Source of the DNA: Rhodoferax sp. OV413
Lineage (GTDB): Bacteria; Pseudomonadota; Gammaproteobacteria; Burkholderiales; Burkholderiaceae_C
Direction of reading: 5' to 3'
NCBI GenBank assembly: GCA_945861785.1
Contig: CAMAWD010000012.1
Coordinates: 40,036 to 104,035 of the forward strand
DNA length: 64,000 bases
Both the position numbers and the translations under genes were made by a program. The notes under the pieces were generated by a model. It searched no databases and was not told where the DNA came from. It saw nothing but the letters and a program-made list of their open reading frames with translations. Shown in pieces: positions 9,221 to 18,029 of this stretch. Numbering within the stretch: the first letter of the stretch is position 1; each line of letters starts with the position of its first letter.

Positions 9221-9440
9221 GCCGACTGAAAATCCGGCTGCCTGGCCCGCACGCTCATGCACACTGGTAAACACCGATGGCGTTGAACGCCCCGCAGCGC
9301 CAGAATTTGGTGCACGCGGCAGGTGGCAGGCCGAGGTTCCGTGCGCAATGCACCACTGCAATGCGCACGTTTCTTGCCAGCCAGTGGGTTAATATAAATC
9401 CTGTCCAACCCGAATGGTTTCCATCTTTTAGGAGAATCAC

Positions 9441-11036
9441 GTGAAAGCTTTCTTCGTCCGTTCTGCCACGGCATTGGCCGTGGCAACCGCCTTTGCATTG
9501 CCCGTCAACCTGCTGGCGGCAACCCCCAAAGACACGCTGGTCATCACCTGGGCCATCGATGACATCATCACGATGGACCCGGGCGAGGCATTCGAGATCT
9601 CCGCCGGTGAGGTCATGGGCAACTCCTATGACCGACTGATGCGCTACGACGTCAACGACCCCTCCAAGCTGGTCGCCGATGTCGCCACCAAGTGGTCGGT
9701 TTCCCCCGACGGCAAGACCTACTCCTTCGAGTTGCGTCCCGGTGTGAAGTTCGCGTCCGGCAACGCCTTGAGCGCCGAAGATGTCGTCTATTCCCTGCAG
9801 CGCGCAGTCATCCTGGACAAGACGCCGGCATTCATCCTGACCCAGTTCGGACTGACCAAGGACAACGCCAAGGACAAGATCAAGCAGACCGGCCCCCTCA
9901 CGCTGACGATGGAAACGGACAAGTCCTACGCACCGACCTTTGTCTACAACTGCCTGACCGCCAATATCGCATCCATCCTCGACAAGAAGCTGCTGGTGTC
10001 CAAAGAGGTCAACGGCGACATGGGTTATGGCTGGCTCAAGACCAACTATGCCGGTTCGGGCCCGATGAAGCTGCGCGAGTGGCGCGCCAATGAGGTCATC
10101 GCGCTGGAGCGCAACGACAACTACTACGGTGAAAAATCCAAACTGGCGCGGGTCATCTACCGCCACGTCAAGGAAGCAGCAACCCAGCGCCTGATGCTGG
10201 AAAAAGGCGATGCCGACATCGCCCGCAACCTGCAACCCCAGGACCTGGCGGCCCTGGCCAGCAACAAGGACATCAAGACCACCGCAACTCCCAAGGGCAC
10301 GGTCTGGTATTTCAGCCTGAACCAGAAAAACCCGATCCTGGCCAAACCCGAAGTGCGCGAAGCCTTCAAGTGGCTGATTGACTACGACGCCATCGGCGCC
10401 ACGATGATCAAGAACGTCGGTATCGTGCACCAGAACTTCCTGCCGGTCGGCCTGCTCGGTGCGAGCACCGACAATCCGTACAAGCTGGATGTCGACAAGG
10501 CCAAGGCATTGCTGGCCAAGGCCGGTTATCCGAACGGCTTCAAGATCACGATGGACATGCGCACCACGCAACCCATCCAGGGCATGACCGAGGCGTTCCA
10601 GCAGACCGCCAAACGTGCCGGTATCGATATCGAGATCCTGCCGGGCGACGGCAAACAGACACTGACCAAGTACCGCGCACGCCAGCACGACATCTACATT
10701 GGCGCCTGGGGCGCCGACTACTGGGATCCGCACACCAATGCCGACACCTTTGCGCGCAACCCGAGCAATGCGGACGACGCCAAGTCCAAACCCTTGGCCT
10801 GGCGCAATGCCTGGGACATTCCCGAGATGACCAAGAAGGCCGATGCGGCCGTGCTGGAGCGAGACGCCAACAAGCGCAAAACCATGTACGCCGAATTGCA
10901 GGCCGACCACCGAAAGAACAGCCCGTTCGTCATGATCGGGCAGCAGATCGAGACCGCCGCCATCCGCAGCGACGTCCAGGGCTTCAAGATCGGCCCGACG
11001 TCGGACGCAACCTACATGTTCAAGGTCACCAAGTAA
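9441..11036 (+). CDS. Peptide-type ABC transporter substrate-binding protein (SBP family 5)
   Basis: 531 residues. A Sec signal peptide (MKAFFVRSATALAVATAFAL, cleaved near LLA-A) marks a periplasmic protein. The mature part follows the DppA/OppA fold: ITWAIDDIITMDPGEAFE, then VAKWSVSPDGKTYSF-like and GVKFASGNALSAEDVVYS motifs. It is the first gene of a complete transporter operon (SBP, two permeases, two ATPases) that ends with an M19 dipeptidase, which supports di- or oligopeptides as substrates; the exact ligand is not determined. A ribosome site AGGAG precedes the ATG. A TATAAA hexamer at 9393-9398 may be the -10 element, but no convincing -35 box goes with it. Confidence 0.9.
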   Translation: MKAFFVRSATALAVATAFALPVNLLAATPKDTLVITWAIDDIITMDPGEAFEISAGEVMGNSYDRLMRYDVNDPSKLVADVATKWSVSPDGKTYSFELRPGVKFASGNALSAEDVVYSLQRAVILDKTPAFILTQFGLTKDNAKDKIKQTGPLTLTMETDKSYAPTFVYNCLTANIASILDKKLLVSKEVNGDMGYGWLKTNYAGSGPMKLREWRANEVIALERNDNYYGEKSKLARVIYRHVKEAATQRLMLEKGDADIARNLQPQDLAALASNKDIKTTATPKGTVWYFSLNQKNPILAKPEVREAFKWLIDYDAIGATMIKNVGIVHQNFLPVGLLGASTDNPYKLDVDKAKALLAKAGYPNGFKITMDMRTTQPIQGMTEAFQQTAKRAGIDIEILPGDGKQTLTKYRARQHDIYIGAWGADYWDPHTNADTFARNPSNADDAKSKPLAWRNAWDIPEMTKKADAAVLERDANKRKTMYAELQADHRKNSPFVMIGQQIETAAIRSDVQGFKIGPTSDATYMFKVTK

Positions 11037-11057
11037 GCCTTCAGCAGCCATTCCGCT

Positions 11058-12125
11058 TTGAACGCAGCAGTTCAGTCGCCTCCCGCCAAGTCGGGAGGCG
11101 CCCATTTCAAGCGCGCGGCAAAGAGTGGCGTGAATTTCCTGGGGGTCATCGTGTTGACCTACCTGGGGCTGCTCGCGGTGACCTTCTTTATCGGCCGGGT
11201 GATGCCGATCGACCCGGTGTTGGCAGTCGTCGGAGACCGTGCACCCGAACATGTGGTGCAGCGGGTGCGCGAAGAGATGGGATTGAACAAGCCGCTGTAT
11301 GCGCAGTTCGGCATCTATCTCCAGAAGATCGCCCAGGGCGACTTCGGCACCTCGGTGCTCACATCCAACCCGGTGATGGTGGACATCCGGCGCACCTTCC
11401 CGGCCACGATCGAGCTGGCCACTCTTGGCATCATCATCGGCGCGGGTCTCGGAATTCCGCTCGGCGTCTGGGCTGCGGTGCGCCGCGGGGGAATGGTCGA
11501 CCAAATCGTACGCGTGATGGGCCTGATCGGTTATTCGGTGCCGATTTTCTGGCTGGGCCTGATGGGACTTGTTCTTTTTTACGCCAAACTGGGCTGGATC
11601 GCAGGGCCAGGGCGGATCGACGTCAGTTATGAATATTCGGTGACGCTGGTCAGCGGCTTTTTGCTGCTTGACACCGCGCGCCAGGGCCAGTGGGACGCCT
11701 TTCGCAACGTGTTGTCGCACCTGATCCTGCCGGCTTCTCTGCTGGGCTATTTTTCCCTGGCCTATATCAGCCGCATGACACGCTCGTTCATGCTCAACGA
11801 ATTGGCGCAGGAATACGTGATCGCAGCGCGCGCCAAGGGCTTGTCGGAAACCCGCATCATCTGGCGCCATGCCCTGCGCAACGCCATGGTGCCTCTCGTG
11901 ACCGTGGTCGCCTTGTCGTATGCCGGTCTGTTGGAGGGCTCGGTGCTGACCGAGACCGTATTTGCCTGGCCGGGCCTGGGCCTGTACATCACGAACTCCC
12001 TGCAGAACGCGGACATGAATGCGGTGCTCGGTGGCACCATCGTGGTCGGCTCGATATTCATCGGCCTGAACCTGTTGTCGGACCTGCTCTACAAACTGCT
12101 CGATCCGCGCACGCGCACCCGATGA
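11058..12125 (+). CDS. Peptide ABC transporter permease, DppB type
   Basis: 355-residue inner-membrane permease. It has an N-terminal membrane segment (FLGVIVLTYLGLLAVTFFIG), the DppB-type VVGDRAPEHVVQRVREEMGL loop and a C-terminal transport domain. The EAA-like loop ARAKGLSETRIIWRHALRNA contacts the ATPase. The only start before the conserved region is TTG 11058; no strong ribosome site is visible there, so translation may be coupled to the SBP gene 21 bases upstream. Its stop overlaps the next gene start (ATGA). The family forms the channel of dipeptide, oligopeptide, nickel or glutathione importers. Confidence 0.88.
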   Translation: MNAAVQSPPAKSGGAHFKRAAKSGVNFLGVIVLTYLGLLAVTFFIGRVMPIDPVLAVVGDRAPEHVVQRVREEMGLNKPLYAQFGIYLQKIAQGDFGTSVLTSNPVMVDIRRTFPATIELATLGIIIGAGLGIPLGVWAAVRRGGMVDQIVRVMGLIGYSVPIFWLGLMGLVLFYAKLGWIAGPGRIDVSYEYSVTLVSGFLLLDTARQGQWDAFRNVLSHLILPASLLGYFSLAYISRMTRSFMLNELAQEYVIAARAKGLSETRIIWRHALRNAMVPLVTVVALSYAGLLEGSVLTETVFAWPGLGLYITNSLQNADMNAVLGGTIVVGSIFIGLNLLSDLLYKLLDPRTRTR

Positions 12126-13051
12126 ACAGCCCCCTCGCACCAGCCCGCAAAGAGAGCCTGCACGAGTGGCTGATGTCCGAGCGACCGCATTCGCGCCGCC
12201 AGGCTTCGCTCGGACGCGCATACGGCGCCTGGCGCACCTTCGCGCGCAACCGGCTGGCCATGGTCGGACTGGCCATCGTCATTGCGCTGGTGCTGGTGGC
12301 CCTGTTTGCCGACCTGCTGGCACCCTATTCGCCCTATATCGGCGACCTGCGCACCACCCGCCTGCTGCCGCCGTCGAGTGCGCACTGGTTCGGCACCGAC
12401 GACCAGGGGCGCGACATCCTGTCTCGCATCATCCACGGCTCGCGTGTCACGCTGTATGTGGTTGCGCTGGTGGCAGTGCTGGCGGCACCGATCGGGCTTG
12501 TCGTTGGTACGGTCGCCGGTTATGCCGGTGGCTGGCTCGATGCCATCCTGATGCGCATCACCGACATCTTCCTGGCCTTTCCGCGCCTGATCCTGGCGCT
12601 GGCATTTGTGGCCGCGCTCGGGCCGGGCATCGAAAACGCGGTGATCGCCATCGCCATCACCTCCTGGCCGCCCTACGCCCGCATCGCACGTGCCGAAACC
12701 CTCACCATCCGCCAGGCCGACTACATCGCCGCGGTGCAACTGATCGGCGCGTCACCCTGGCGCATCGTGCTGCGCCACATCATGCCGCTGTGCGTGTCTT
12801 CGGTGATCGTGCGTGTCACGCTCGACATGGCAGGCATCATCCTGACCGCTGCGGGCCTGGGTTTCCTGGGTCTGGGGGCGCAACCGCCCATGCCCGAGTG
12901 GGGCGCACTCATCGCCAACGGCCGCCTGTACGTACTTGACCAGTGGTGGGTGGCTGCCGCGCCCGGTGCTGCCATCTTTTTGGTGAGCCTGGCCTTCAAC
13001 CTGCTGGGTGACGGCCTGCGTGATGCGCTCGACCCGAAGGGCGTGAAGTGA
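12122..13051 (+). CDS. Peptide ABC transporter permease, DppC type
   Basis: 309-residue inner-membrane permease. The N-terminal cytoplasmic tail leads to the OppC_N segment (AWRTFARNRLAMVGLAIVIA), the FGTDDQGRDILSRIIHGSR signature of DppC/OppC proteins and the coupling loop AVQLIGASPWRIVLRHIMP. The ATG overlaps the stop of the DppB-type gene by four bases, a sign of translational coupling, and its own stop overlaps the next ATG by one base. It pairs with the upstream permease to form the channel. Confidence 0.9.
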   Translation: MNSPLAPARKESLHEWLMSERPHSRRQASLGRAYGAWRTFARNRLAMVGLAIVIALVLVALFADLLAPYSPYIGDLRTTRLLPPSSAHWFGTDDQGRDILSRIIHGSRVTLYVVALVAVLAAPIGLVVGTVAGYAGGWLDAILMRITDIFLAFPRLILALAFVAALGPGIENAVIAIAITSWPPYARIARAETLTIRQADYIAAVQLIGASPWRIVLRHIMPLCVSSVIVRVTLDMAGIILTAAGLGFLGLGAQPPMPEWGALIANGRLYVLDQWWVAAAPGAAIFLVSLAFNLLGDGLRDALDPKGVK

Positions 13052-13914
13052 TGGTCGGCGCCAACAGCACCAACAACAGCGGCCCCGTCCTCATGGTGGA
13101 GGACTTGCGGGTGTCGTTCCCCAACCGCGACGGCGGGCGGACCGAGGCCGTGCGCGGCGTGTCTTTCACGCTGGGCCGCGAGCGCCTGGGCATCGTGGGC
13201 GAATCCGGTTCCGGCAAGTCACAGACTGGCCGCGCCATACTGGGGCTCACCGCGCCCGAAGGACTTGTCACCGCGAAGCGGCTCGAGTTTCATGGTGTCG
13301 ACCTGCTGCGCTGTACACCCCACCAGCGGCGCGAGATGCGCGGCGGGCGTATCGCCATGGTCCTGCAAGACCCCAAATACTCGCTGAATCCGGTCATGAC
13401 CATCGGAAAGCAGGTGGTCGAGACGCTTCGGGCGCACACGAAAATATCTGCCAAGGAGGCCCGCGCCAAGGCGCTGGCGGCCTTGGTGGCGGTGCAGATC
13501 GACCAGCCCGAGCGTGTGTACGGGCTTTACCCGCACGAAGTCTCCGGTGGCATGGGGCAACGCGCCATGATCGCCATGATGCTGATCGCCAACCCCGAGT
13601 TGCTGATTGCCGACGAACCCACCAGTGCGCTGGATGTGACAGTGCAGCTGCAGGTGCTGGCCATCCTCGACGCGCTGGTGGTGCAACGTGGCATGGGCCT
13701 GATTTTCATCTCGCACGACCTGCGCCTGGTGTCCACCTTCTGCGACCGCATTCTGGTGATGTATGCCGGCAAGATCGTGGAAGAAGTCTCTGCCGGCGGG
13801 CTGGCCGACGCAAAACACCCCTACACCCGCGGCCTGCTCAACTGCCTGCCGCGCCTGGGGGATGATCGCCATCCACTGCCCACGCTGGACCGGCAACCGG
13901 AGTGGGCGGCATGA
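13051..13914 (+). CDS. Peptide ABC transporter ATP-binding protein, DppD type
   Basis: 287-residue ABC ATPase. Walker A is GESGSGKSQ, the Q-loop VLQDPKYSLNP is typical of Opp/Dpp ATPases, the signature is SGGMGQR and Walker B ends LLIADEPTSALD. SGGMGQR replaces the usual SGG-Q-R spacing found in most Dpp proteins but keeps the essential SGG. ATG 13051 overlaps the permease stop by one base; a GTG directly in front of it would add one residue. It hydrolyses ATP at the cytoplasmic face as half of a heterodimer with the next gene product. Confidence 0.88.
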   Translation: MVGANSTNNSGPVLMVEDLRVSFPNRDGGRTEAVRGVSFTLGRERLGIVGESGSGKSQTGRAILGLTAPEGLVTAKRLEFHGVDLLRCTPHQRREMRGGRIAMVLQDPKYSLNPVMTIGKQVVETLRAHTKISAKEARAKALAALVAVQIDQPERVYGLYPHEVSGGMGQRAMIAMMLIANPELLIADEPTSALDVTVQLQVLAILDALVVQRGMGLIFISHDLRLVSTFCDRILVMYAGKIVEEVSAGGLADAKHPYTRGLLNCLPRLGDDRHPLPTLDRQPEWAA

Positions 13915-13978
13915 CCATGACCATGACCGGACTGCGACGAAAGCCGGCTTGCGCCGCGCGCGGCACGGAGGGCTCCTG

Positions 13979-14776
13979 ATGGGCACCACTCAGGCAGGCA
14001 CAGGTGTCGGTGTGGGGCTGGAGCTGAAAAACCTGCGCATCGTCTACGACGGCTTCGTGGCCGTGGCCGACACCTCGCTTCGCGTGAACGCAGGCGAGAG
14101 TTTCGGGATCGTCGGCGAATCCGGTTCGGGCAAGTCCACGGTGCTGCGCGGCATCTGTGGCCTGGCACCGCGCGAATCCGGCACCGTGCAGCTTGTCGGT
14201 GAAGGCGTGCAACCCGTACCCGGCAGCAAGCCTTTCCGCCGGTTGGTGCAGATGGTCTTCCAGGACCCGTATGGCTCCCTGCACCCACGCCAGACCGTGG
14301 ACCGCATCCTGGCCGAACCACTGGCCATCCACGACATCGGCGACGCCGAGACACGTATCGAACGCGCGCTGGAAGAAGTCGGCATGGGCACCGGTTTTCG
14401 TTTTCGCTATCCGCACCAGCTCTCCGGCGGGCAGCGCCAGCGCATCGCCATCGCACGTGCGCTGATCCTGGAGCCGCAGATCCTGCTCCTCGACGAACCC
14501 ACCTCGGCCCTGGACGCGTCGGTGCAGGCCGAAGTGCTCAACCTGCTGGAAGACCTGCGCCGCAAACGCGGCCTGACCTTCATCATGGTCAGCCACGACC
14601 TGGCCGTGGTCACCCACATGTGCGAACGCCTGATGGTGATGCAGCGCGGCCGCACCGTGGAGCTGCTGTCGTCCGCAGACCTGGCGGCCAGCCAGGTGAA
14701 AGACGACTACACCCGCAACCTGATGGTCGCATCCACCGGGTTCCGGCGCGAGGCCGTGCCATCCGGTACCGCCTGA
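13979..14776 (+). CDS. Peptide ABC transporter ATP-binding protein, DppF type
   Basis: 265-residue ABC ATPase with GESGSGKST (Walker A), VFQDPYGSLHPRQTV (Q-loop, highly typical of DppF), LSGGQRQRIAIARAL (signature) and LLLDEPTSALD (Walker B). ATG 13979 is preceded by GGAGG. The frame is open upstream to 13763, but that part is antisense-like filler overlapping the DppD-type gene. It is somewhat short at the C-terminus for the family, lacking the extended oligopeptide C-terminal region, so it may be a compact variant. Confidence 0.88.
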   Translation: MGTTQAGTGVGVGLELKNLRIVYDGFVAVADTSLRVNAGESFGIVGESGSGKSTVLRGICGLAPRESGTVQLVGEGVQPVPGSKPFRRLVQMVFQDPYGSLHPRQTVDRILAEPLAIHDIGDAETRIERALEEVGMGTGFRFRYPHQLSGGQRQRIAIARALILEPQILLLDEPTSALDASVQAEVLNLLEDLRRKRGLTFIMVSHDLAVVTHMCERLMVMQRGRTVELLSSADLAASQVKDDYTRNLMVASTGFRREAVPSGTA

Positions 14777-14847
14777 GCCCGGCGACACTGCCAGTTTCAC
14801 ACCCCGCGATCGGCCCCTGCCTGTTGAACCCCCTGAAGGAGATAACG

Positions 14848-15816
14848 ATGATCAAATGGGAAGCCCACGCCTGCCTGCCCCTGCATCCGCAGGCCGATTT
14901 CAGCCCGATCGAACAGTTTCACGCTGCGGGCGTGAACTACGTGTCGATCAACATCGGCATGGACATGAACCCGCTGTCGCAGGTGATGGCCACCATCGCC
15001 GGTTTTCGCGCCACCATCGCCGCCAGCCCGCAGCGCTATGTGCTGGTCAACAGCGCGCAGGACATCCGCGATGCCGCCGCAGCCGGCAAACTCGCGATCG
15101 GTTTCGACCTCGAAGGTGCGATGCCTTTGCTGGAGCAGCCCGAGATGGTGGCCATGTACCGCAGCCTGGGTGTGCGCCAGATGCACCTGGCCTACAACCG
15201 CAACAACAGCGTGGCTGGCGGTTGCCACGATGAGGTGCAGGGCCTCACACCGCTGGGACACAGGATCGTGGCCGCCATCAACACCGCCGGCGTGCTGATG
15301 GACTGTTCCCACACCGGGCGCAAGTGCAGCCTGGACATCATGGCCGCCTCCACCGCGCCGGTCATCTTCAGCCACTCCAACCCGCTGGCGCTGGTGGAGC
15401 ACGGCCGCAATGTCACCGACGAACAGATCCGGGGCATCGCCGCCACTGGCGGTGTGGTGTGTGTATCGGGGGTGTCGAAGTTCCTTGGCACCGACAAGCC
15501 GGACGCCGACGACGTGGCCCGCCATGCCGCCTACGTGGCCGATCTGGTGGGAGTGCAACACGCCGGCATCGGGCTGGACATCAGCTTCCCGCAGGCCAAC
15601 CTGAACGACGACCCGCCGGGCGACTACGACCCGACCTACTGGTGGCCCAGGTCGGCCGGATACGACCGCAGCGCGATCGCGCGCTCCACCTACCCGCCGA
15701 TCGACAGCTGGCAGGTGCTGGGGGATGCGCTGCAGCGCACCGGCATGAGCGCCGATGAAGCGGCGCTGGTGCTGGGGGGCAACATGATGCGGGTGGCGGA
15801 GCGGGTCTGGGGCTGA
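14848..15816 (+). CDS. M19-family (membrane dipeptidase-like) peptidase
   Basis: 322 residues of the M19 renal-dipeptidase family, a zinc-dependent TIM-barrel enzyme that splits dipeptides. Recognisable metal-site regions are GFDLEGAMPL, MDCSHTG and FSHSNPLAL, and the substrate region GLDISFP is present. The usual N-terminal HxD zinc motif is HAC here (residues 7-9), so one metal ligand is changed. There is no signal peptide, so it is probably cytoplasmic. A strong ribosome site (AAGGAG) fixes ATG 14848. Its position directly after the peptide-type ABC genes, same strand, suggests that it cuts the imported peptide. Confidence 0.85.
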   Translation: MIKWEAHACLPLHPQADFSPIEQFHAAGVNYVSINIGMDMNPLSQVMATIAGFRATIAASPQRYVLVNSAQDIRDAAAAGKLAIGFDLEGAMPLLEQPEMVAMYRSLGVRQMHLAYNRNNSVAGGCHDEVQGLTPLGHRIVAAINTAGVLMDCSHTGRKCSLDIMAASTAPVIFSHSNPLALVEHGRNVTDEQIRGIAATGGVVCVSGVSKFLGTDKPDADDVARHAAYVADLVGVQHAGIGLDISFPQANLNDDPPGDYDPTYWWPRSAGYDRSAIARSTYPPIDSWQVLGDALQRTGMSADEAALVLGGNMMRVAERVWG

Positions 15817-15829
15817 TCGGGCGCCTGCC

Positions 15830-16288
15830 ATGCTGGCCGTGCCCGACATCCGCCTTGCCGTGCCGCAAGAAGCCCGGCACATAGCCGAACTGTCTCGCGA
15901 CAACATTGAATTTGGCCTGAGCTGGAGTTGGACAGCAGCACGCGTGCTGCAAGCGATCCACGACCCATCGACGAATGTTGCCGTTGTATTGAAACGCGAC
16001 CAGGTGCGGGGCTTCGGCATCATGCACTACGGCGACGAGACAGGCCACCTGGCTCTGCTCGCCATCGATCCAGCCCAACGCCACCAGCGCCTGGGCGCGC
16101 GGCTGGCGGCCTGGCTGGAGCAGTCTGCACGAGCGGCGGGCATCTTCGACATTCGGCTTGAGGCGCGGGCCGACAACCTGGCGGCCATCGCGTTCTACCA
16201 ACGGCTCGGGTTTGCACAGTCGGGCAGGATTGCCGGTTATTACGAAGGTATCCTGGATGCCGTGCGGTTTGGAAAGAGACTTGAATGA
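15830..16288 (+). CDS. GNAT family N-acetyltransferase
   Basis: 152 residues with the GNAT core: the acetyl-CoA pyrophosphate loop RHQRLGARLAAWL and the C-terminal NLAAIAFYQRLGF signature. The acceptor substrate cannot be assigned. The start is 13 bases behind the dipeptidase stop, so it may be the last gene of the peptide operon. Its stop codon lies in the same frame as the downstream remnant, which begins immediately after it. Confidence 0.8.
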   Translation: MLAVPDIRLAVPQEARHIAELSRDNIEFGLSWSWTAARVLQAIHDPSTNVAVVLKRDQVRGFGIMHYGDETGHLALLAIDPAQRHQRLGARLAAWLEQSARAAGIFDIRLEARADNLAAIAFYQRLGFAQSGRIAGYYEGILDAVRFGKRLE

Positions 16289-16840
16289 GAGCGGCTGAAC
16301 AAGGCACGGGAAATCGGACGTGTGCCAGCCATGGTGATCACCGTGTTGCAGGCCATCGACTTGTTGTGGGACGCGCGCCGGCGGGTGCGTTTCATGACCG
16401 ACATCAACAAGCTCGGTACGTCGATCCTGCGCGTGTTGCAGGGGGCAGACGCCACATTCCAGCGCAAGGAAGGGCAGAACGAGACCGCCATCAATGCCAA
16501 AGGTTTCGAGGTGGATTTCCTGCGCCGCCAGCCGGTGGGCGACGACCCCCATCCATTCCGTTTTTCGGCCGATGAGGACGACTTGTGGCCGGTGCAGGCT
16601 TTGCGGGCATCGGTGCTGACAAGCGCACCGCGCTTTGAGCAGATTGTGATTTCCGCCACGGGCCGCATGGGCTTGATGCGCACCATCGCCCCCGAAACCT
16701 TCGTGCAGTTCAAGCGCTGGATGGCGGCCGAAGCTCCGAACCGGCCAGAACCCAAACGCAGGCGCGACCGGCGCCAGGCCGACATCGTGCAATCCTTGCT
16801 CGACAACGGCATGTTGTTATCGGCTGCCGGAGCAAGGTGA
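16289..16840 (+). pseudogene. GSU2403-type nucleotidyltransferase remnant (5'-truncated)
   Basis: The readable product (from IDLLWDARRR to the end) matches the C-terminal half of GSU2403-family nucleotidyltransferase-fold proteins: IDLLWDARRR, RKEGQNETAINAKGFEVDFL, DEDDLWPVQA and ATGRMGLMRTIAPETFVQFKRW. Full-length members have an extra N-terminal half of about 150-200 residues, which is absent. The frame runs straight on from the stop codon of the GNAT gene with no ribosome site of its own, so a fusion or deletion event is likely. A GTG at 16322 could start a 172-residue product, but nothing shows that it is expressed. Confidence 0.65.
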
Positions 16841-16898
16841 CGGTGCATTTACAAATCTGACGCCCCAACCTCTCGACGCTAGCTGGATTCCAGACATC

Positions 16899-16931
16899 AA
16901 AAAGGCCCCCGACACTTGCGCGTCGGGGGCC
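16899..16931 (-). terminator. Rho-independent terminator of the Tim44-like gene
   Basis: On the minus strand a perfect 10-bp stem, GGCCCCCGAC / GTCGGGGGCC, encloses an 8-base loop and is followed by a run of five T. It sits 23 bases behind the stop of the minus-strand Tim44-like gene. It is also downstream of the plus-strand GSU2403 remnant, but the U-tract orientation favours the minus strand. Confidence 0.85.
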
Positions 16932-16953
16932 GGTTTTCAGGCAGCACGCAGGA

Positions 16954-17883
16954 TTACTGCGCCTGCTGTATCCCTGCCAGCAACCAGCCGCCGGCACCCT
17001 GGCGTGGCTTGACCAAATGCCAGATTTCGCTGAACGGCTCGGCCGATGCTCCGGCCTCTTCACGAATCTTTCCGATGAAACGCACACTGACCACATAACG
17101 ATCAGCACCTTCCTCGACATCGATCACGTCGGCCTCGATGCTGACCACGTCGGTGTGCTGCGTTGCACCGCCGCGCTCGGCCAGCTCTGTCTTGAGTTCG
17201 GCAAACATCTCGGGGGTGGTGAATTCACGGATGTCGTCCAGGTTGCCGACATCGCTGGCAGCCTGCAGGCGTATGAAATTCACCTTCGCATTGCGCGAAA
17301 AACCTGCCACGTCAAAGTCTGCCGGAATGCGGCTGACCGTGTCTGGCGCCACATTGGAGCCGATCCCGGAACCGATCCCGGAGCCGATCATTGAGCCACC
17401 TGCCGGTGGCAGGGATGTCTTGTAGGCGGGAACGTCTGGCAAGGCTGGCGCTGCCCCGCCGATTGGCGCGTACTGCATGCCGTCTGCCCCGGCCGGCATC
17501 GCTTGCTGCCGAGCGGCTGCCCGCTTGCGCATGAAAAACCCGACGGCTACCATGATCGCCGCAGCCAGCAGGCCGAACATCAGCATGGAAGCCAGTTCAT
17601 CGCCGAAACCAAGGTGTGAGGCCAGTGCCGCCAGCCCAAGGCCTGCTGCGAGACCGGCCAGCGGGCCCATCCAGGAGCGCTTGGGTGCTGCGGCGGCAGC
17701 GCCAGCCGCGCCGGCGGCCGCAGGTGCGGCTGCGGCTTGGTTGGGCGCCTTGTCCGGTGTGGCCTGGCGCTGCATGCCCGTGGACTTGCCGGAACCCAAT
17801 CGCTTGGCAGCATCAGCGTCCATCGAAACAGTCGACAAGCCGAGTGTGAACACCACCGCGAGAAGAGAAAGGAATTTTTTCAT
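16954..17883 (-). CDS. Tim44-like domain protein
   Basis: 309 residues. A signal peptide or N-terminal anchor (MKKFLSLLAVVFTLGLSTV) is followed by an Ala/Pro-rich linker, a hydrophobic pair (GPLAGLAAGLGLAALASHLGF and MLMFGLLAAAIMVAVGFFM), an IGSGIGSGIGS repeat, and a C-terminal Tim44-like domain from about residue 195 (FNVARNAKVNFIRLQ-like start, then EFTTPEMFAELKTEL and SEIWHLVKP). Bacterial proteins with this layout are widespread in betaproteobacteria; their role is unproven. The open frame runs on to 18651, but ATG 17883 gives the signal sequence. A terminator follows the stop. Confidence 0.85.
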   Translation of the reverse strand: MKKFLSLLAVVFTLGLSTVSMDADAAKRLGSGKSTGMQRQATPDKAPNQAAAAPAAAGAAGAAAAAPKRSWMGPLAGLAAGLGLAALASHLGFGDELASMLMFGLLAAAIMVAVGFFMRKRAAARQQAMPAGADGMQYAPIGGAAPALPDVPAYKTSLPPAGGSMIGSGIGSGIGSNVAPDTVSRIPADFDVAGFSRNAKVNFIRLQAASDVGNLDDIREFTTPEMFAELKTELAERGGATQHTDVVSIEADVIDVEEGADRYVVSVRFIGKIREEAGASAEPFSEIWHLVKPRQGAGGWLLAGIQQAQ

Positions 17884-18029
17884 GGTCTTTCCAAAGGAAA
17901 TTGACTTACGAGTATCACAGTTAACGGCCCGATCGTAGTAAAAAGACGGCCATCCATCCGCATTCTCGATTTCAAAACCTATTGAATGCAGGGTCATGCG
18001 GCTGCGATGCCCGGCCAACCGGCAGCCGA

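Noticed and set aside
9375..9398. Sigma-70 promoter of the peptide ABC operon
   Set aside because: A good TATAAA -10 box but no acceptable -35 box at 16-18 bases.
9255..12221. 988-codon minus-strand frame opposite the peptide ABC genes
   Set aside because: Antisense to three well-defined transporter genes; composition is that of a shadow frame.
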